A DNA stretch of 9,989 nt from Granulicella sp. (GTDB lineage: Bacteria; Acidobacteriota; Terriglobia; Terriglobales; Acidobacteriaceae): NCBI GenBank assembly GCA_003133205.1, contig PKWK01000251.1, positions 1 through 9,989 of the forward strand. The letters are read 5' to 3'. Each line of letters begins with the position of its first letter. Position 1 is the first letter of the stretch. The translations under genes and the position numbers were made by a program. Below the pieces are notes generated by a model. It did no database searches. It saw nothing but the letters and a program-made list of their open reading frames with translations, and had not been told where the DNA came from. Below, one piece after another: positions 6,945 through 9,989 of this stretch.

Positions 6945-6980
6945 AAAAGAACGGCCCGCCGAAAAGGCGGGCCGTTCTCC
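6945..6980. terminator. Strong intrinsic terminator hairpin after the receptor fragment
   Basis: Arms gaacggcccgcc (6949-6960) and ggcgggccgttc (6966-6977) are perfectly complementary, 12 bp with a GAAAA loop. The plus-strand tail is only tctcc. An A-run before the left arm gives a T-run on the minus strand, so the hairpin may also block antisense transcription. It separates the GH8/receptor unit from the VOC/GH115 unit. Confidence 0.85.
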
Positions 6981-7042
6981 AATCACAACGATTTAACCTC
7001 TGCCGAAAATTGCTAGAGTGAACAGCCGGGTCCGAGGAGACA

Positions 7043-7969
7043 ATGAACTTAAGAAACGGGATCTGTACGACCATGATGAGCTTTATCCTGGCGGGTAGCT
7101 GCTTCTGCCAGGATCGCCCGAAGATCACCAGTGTTTCGCACCTGAGCGTTTACACCTCGGATGCTGCTAAGACGGAGCAGTTTTACGTCCACGACCTGGG
7201 AGCATTCAAAGGACCCGACCCGCAAAACCCTTCGGGTGTGCGCTACTACTTCAATGCAATCCAGTTTGTGGAGGTTCTGCCTTTGCCAGCGGGGTCGACA
7301 TCGGTTAACCGTTTCGATCATGCTGGGTACAACACGGCCGATGCTGAAGGATTGCGGAAGTATCTCAAGGCTCATGATATTGCTGTGCCGGTCAAGGTGA
7401 GCATATCGAACGATGGAAGCAAGTACTTCGACGTGCAGGACCCCGAGGGGAACCGGATTCAGTTTGTGCAGCCGCCGGCGCACCCGCGCTCAGTGGCGGT
7501 CAATCCGTTGAGTTCTCACATGATTCATGTGGGATATATTGTTCACGACATTGCACGAGAGGACACATTCTATCGGAGTATTTTGGGCTTTCGGCCCTAT
7601 TGGCATGGCGGTCCGACGGAGGATTCCTCCGACTGGACCTCGCTCCAAGTGCCGGATGGCACCGACTGGGTCGAATACATGAAGGTGAAGGGAACTGAGA
7701 AGACTGGAATCCCAGCAGAGATGTCGCAACAGAACGCTGGTGTTCTCGATCACTTCTCCCTTGGCGTGCCAAATATCGAGAAGGCGGTGAACCTGCTGTA
7801 CTCTGGGGACCGCCTGACCGCAAGACACTCGGACCCGAAGATCGGGCGGGATGGCAAGTGGCAGGTCAATCTTTACGATCCGGACGGCATTCGCGCCGAG
7901 CTGATGGAGTTTCAACCATCCGCGAAGCCGTGCTGTTCACCGTTTCTGGCAGCTAGCCCAACCAAGTGA
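7043..7969 (+). CDS. Secreted double-domain VOC (glyoxalase/dioxygenase-fold) protein
   Basis: The 308-residue product has an N-terminal leader (hydrophobic about 8-20, probable cleavage near CFC-QD at 22/23), so it is probably periplasmic. Two vicinal-oxygen-chelate domains follow. Domain 1 (about 28-145) has SHLSVYTSD (His33), FDHAGYNT (His93) and DPEGNRIQFVQ, where the usual metal-binding Glu is Gln140. Domain 2 (about 157-291) has MIHVGYIVHD (His162), LDHFSLGVPN (His237) and DPDGIRAELMEF (Glu286), a complete His-His-Glu set. Only the second site therefore looks metal-competent. The reaction is unknown; a lyase, epimerase or dioxygenase on a sugar acid or lignin-linked aromatic is possible but unproven. 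The SD GAGGAG (7034-7039) lies just before ATG 7043. It follows the terminator and precedes GH115 by 57 nt, so it probably starts that transcription unit. Confidence 0.88.
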   Translation: MNLRNGICTTMMSFILAGSCFCQDRPKITSVSHLSVYTSDAAKTEQFYVHDLGAFKGPDPQNPSGVRYYFNAIQFVEVLPLPAGSTSVNRFDHAGYNTADAEGLRKYLKAHDIAVPVKVSISNDGSKYFDVQDPEGNRIQFVQPPAHPRSVAVNPLSSHMIHVGYIVHDIAREDTFYRSILGFRPYWHGGPTEDSSDWTSLQVPDGTDWVEYMKVKGTEKTGIPAEMSQQNAGVLDHFSLGVPNIEKAVNLLYSGDRLTARHSDPKIGRDGKWQVNLYDPDGIRAELMEFQPSAKPCCSPFLAASPTK

Positions 7970-8016
7970 GGGATAACCGCGGAGATGACGCTTTGTCCGC
8001 GGGGACCTTGTTGATA

Positions 8017-8021
8017 GGGAG
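8017..8021 (+). promoter_or_regulatory. Shine-Dalgarno favouring GTG 8027 as the GH115 start
   Basis: GGGAG at 8017-8021 is 5 nt before GTG 8027, and an in-frame TAG (8015-8017) just upstream closes the frame. The alternative ATG at 8087 has its nearest GGAG (8070-8073) 13 nt away, which is too far for a good SD. Confidence 0.45.
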
Positions 8022-8026
8022 TTCTC

Positions 8027-9989
8027 GTGTCGTACGCCAGTTTTGCGAAGGTGTTTATTGGGGGCGCGGGGAGAGCCGGACGAAAGATGACCCGTCTGGT
8101 GGCGATTGTCAGCCTCTGCTGTTGGTTCATCTCACAAGCGCATGCGCTTGGCGGCCCGAAGTATGTGACAGGAACACAGACCGCCGGAACGGTTCCGTTG
8201 GTGCAAAACGGAGCGGCAACGCCGTTGATTGTGGACGCGGAGGACTGGCCAGGCGTGATTCGCGCCGTTGGCGATCTCGCGGAGGACGTTCAGAGGGTGA
8301 GTGCTGAACTGCCAGCCGTGGTGCACGATCTTAATGGACTGCATGGCGGAGATGTCGTGCTGATCGGCACGATTGGGAAGAGCGTGCTTATCGACGACCT
8401 CATTCGACGACACAAGCTGAATGTGGCGGGAGTGGCCGGGAAGTGGGAATCGGAAGTTACGACGGTGGTTGACTGGCCGATGCCTGGAGTGCCTCGAGCT
8501 CTCGTGATTGCAGGTAGCGACAAGCGAGGCACAATCTTCGGAGTGTACGACCTTTCGGAGCAGATCGGAGTCTCACCCTGGTACTGGTGGGCGGATGTCA
8601 GGGTACCGCATCAGGCGGCGCTCTATGTCGAGCCGGGCCGACATATTCTTGAAGAACCTGCGGTCAAATATCGCGGAATATTTCTGAACGATGAAGCTCC
8701 CGCATTGAGCGGGTGGGTCAACGAGAAGTATGGCGGATACAATAGTAGGTTTTACACCCACGTCTTTGAGCTTCTTCTACGCCTGAAGGCGAACTTTCTG
8801 TGGCCAGCGATGTGGAACAGCGCCTTCGCGGCGGACGATCCTCTCAACGCCAAACTCGCCGATGAGTACGGTATCGTGATGAGCACGTCCCACGAAGAGC
8901 CGATGATGCGTGCCGAAAAGGAGTGGAAGCCTGCGGCAGACGGACCGTGGGACTATACGACCAATGCTACTCGAATCGACGAGTTCTGGCGCGCAGGGAT
9001 GGAGCGCAACAAGAACTACGAAGAGGTCGTGACGCTGGGCATGCGTGGCGCGAACGATACGGCCATGTCGGCCAGTACAAACACGGATCTGCTGGAGAAG
9101 ATCGTCGCCGATCAGCGGCAGATACTCAGAGCGACGGTGAATCCGGATCTGACCAAGGTTCCGCAGGTGTGGGCCCTGTACAAGGAAGTGCAGACTTACT
9201 ACGAGCAGGGTATGCGCGTACCAGATGACGTCACCCTGCTTTGGTCGGATGATAACTGGGGCAACCTTCGCCGTCTGCCCACAGCTGAGGAACGTAAGCG
9301 TTCAGGCGGAGCCGGTATCTACTATCACTTCGACTATGTTGGAGGACCGCGCAATTACAAATGGCTAAATACCAACTACATCCCCAAAATATGGGAGCAG
9401 ATGAATCTTGCGCTGAACTATGGAGCGAACCGGATATGGGTAGTCAACGTCGGCGATCTCAAGCCAATGGAGTTTCCGATCGAATTCTTTCTGAGCATGG
9501 CTCGCAATCCAGAGCGGTGGGATAAGGATCACCTCGAGGAGTTCACCCATGATTGGGCAGCGCGAGAGTTTGGGGAGGAGCACGCCGTCGAGATTGCACG
9601 TGCGATGGATGACTACACGCGCTACAACTCGAGACGGAAGCCCGAGCTGATTGATCCAACGACATTCAGTCTGACCAACTACGGTGAGGCGGACCGAGTA
9701 GAACGAGAATGGCGTGACCTCTCCGCGAGAGTAGATAACCTGGCCGCAAAGCTACCTGAGGATCAGCGAGCATCTTTCTTCGAATTGGTCCAATACCCGG
9801 TCGAGGCTTCGGCAACAGTAACCGAAATGTACATCGCAGCTGGGCGGAACGCTCTGGACGCGCGCTTGGGGCACGCTCAGGCCAACGAAGAGGCGGCAGA
9901 GACCCGGAGACTCTTCGCCAAAGATGCGGAATTGAGCAATGAGTACAACCATAAGCTTTTGGATGGCCGCTGGGACCACATGATGGACC
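8027..9989 (+). CDS. GH115 xylan alpha-1,2-glucuronidase, 3' end beyond the window
   Basis: GH115 enzymes release (4-O-methyl)glucuronic acid from xylan or its oligosaccharides (EC 3.2.1.131/-). The frame stays open from 8027 to the window end (654 codons); family members are usually 800-1000 residues, so the C-terminal part is missing. Numbered from GTG 8027, a leader (RAGRK, then LVAIVSLCCWFIS and AHA-L) precedes an N-terminal alpha/beta domain (about 50-205). The catalytic barrel then shows YRGIFLNDEAP (NDE 221-223), FLWPAMWNS, STSHEEPMMR (His289, Glu290, Glu291), LWSDDNWGN (406-413), YYHFDYVGGPRNYKW (His434) and NRIWVVNVGDLKPMEFP, all typical of GH115. The helical domain after the barrel begins near EEFTHDWAAREFG. 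A start at ATG 8087 gives a more compact signal peptide and is nearly as likely. It is probably co-transcribed with the VOC gene. Confidence 0.93.
   Translation, partial: MSYASFAKVFIGGAGRAGRKMTRLVAIVSLCCWFISQAHALGGPKYVTGTQTAGTVPLVQNGAATPLIVDAEDWPGVIRAVGDLAEDVQRVSAELPAVVHDLNGLHGGDVVLIGTIGKSVLIDDLIRRHKLNVAGVAGKWESEVTTVVDWPMPGVPRALVIAGSDKRGTIFGVYDLSEQIGVSPWYWWADVRVPHQAALYVEPGRHILEEPAVKYRGIFLNDEAPALSGWVNEKYGGYNSRFYTHVFELLLRLKANFLWPAMWNSAFAADDPLNAKLADEYGIVMSTSHEEPMMRAEKEWKPAADGPWDYTTNATRIDEFWRAGMERNKNYEEVVTLGMRGANDTAMSASTNTDLLEKIVADQRQILRATVNPDLTKVPQVWALYKEVQTYYEQGMRVPDDVTLLWSDDNWGNLRRLPTAEERKRSGGAGIYYHFDYVGGPRNYKWLNTNYIPKIWEQMNLALNYGANRIWVVNVGDLKPMEFPIEFFLSMARNPERWDKDHLEEFTHDWAAREFGEEHAVEIARAMDDYTRYNSRRKPELIDPTTFSLTNYGEADRVEREWRDLSARVDNLAAKLPEDQRASFFELVQYPVEASATVTEMYIAAGRNALDARLGHAQANEEAAETRRLFAKDAELSNEYNHKLLDGRWDHMMD

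Noticed and set aside
7966..8307. 113-codon plus-strand ORF between VOC and GH115
   Set aside because: It overlaps the GH115 leader and N-terminal domain in another frame, and the GH115 frame is clearly the coding one.
1..9989. CRISPR array, tRNA/rRNA, transposase or integrase
   Set aside because: No regularly spaced repeats, no cloverleaf or rRNA-like stretches and no mobile-element proteins were seen on either strand.

Overview
The window looks like part of a plant cell-wall (glucuronoxylan) utilisation locus from a moderately GC-rich Gram-negative soil bacterium. Acidobacteriota of the Terriglobia/Acidobacteriaceae type is the best guess. The reasons are an Oar-like TonB-dependent receptor barrel ending in a terminal Phe, several exported enzymes with Gram-negative signal peptides, and a secreted beta-sandwich protein next to xylA. 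The taxonomic call is inference from protein style only; no rRNA or marker gene is present.

Layout. At the left edge (1-107, minus strand) is the signal-peptide end of an unidentified exported protein, preceded by a 19-bp tandem duplication that doubles its Shine-Dalgarno (SD) sequence. From about 150 to 900 there is no recognisable gene. This stretch holds a perfect palindrome of LacI-operator type (388-399), a perfect 25-bp inverted repeat (480-504), an AT-rich islet (481-720, 40% GC by count) with an unidentified small ORF, and a second 52-codon ORF directly behind it with a good SD. From 939 everything recognisable lies on the plus strand: xylA (xylose isomerase), a secreted DUF1349/laminin-G-like protein 11 nt downstream, a roughly 400-nt gap with a possible phosphatase scrap and a candidate promoter, a secreted GH8 exo-oligoxylanase-like enzyme, the C-terminal half of a TonB-dependent receptor without a 5' end, a strong hairpin terminator, a secreted double-VOC protein, and a secreted GH115 alpha-glucuronidase that runs off the right edge.

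How the genes fit together (inference from family knowledge). GH115 removes (4-O-methyl)glucuronic acid side chains from xylan or its oligosaccharides. The GH8 enzyme trims xylo-oligosaccharides to xylose in the periplasm, and XylA isomerises xylose to xylulose in the cytoplasm. The outer-membrane receptor that would import the oligosaccharides is broken here, so uptake must use another receptor. The secreted beta-sandwich protein and the VOC protein have no assigned role and are the least explained members of the locus.

The most notable structural point is the junction at about 5104-5130. There the complete GH8 gene abuts, in the same reading frame and separated by one TAG codon, about 600 codons of intact receptor barrel lacking any start, signal peptide, plug or N-terminal domain. 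I found no CRISPR array, tRNA, rRNA, transposase or integrase. I did not find convincing evidence of an entirely new system.
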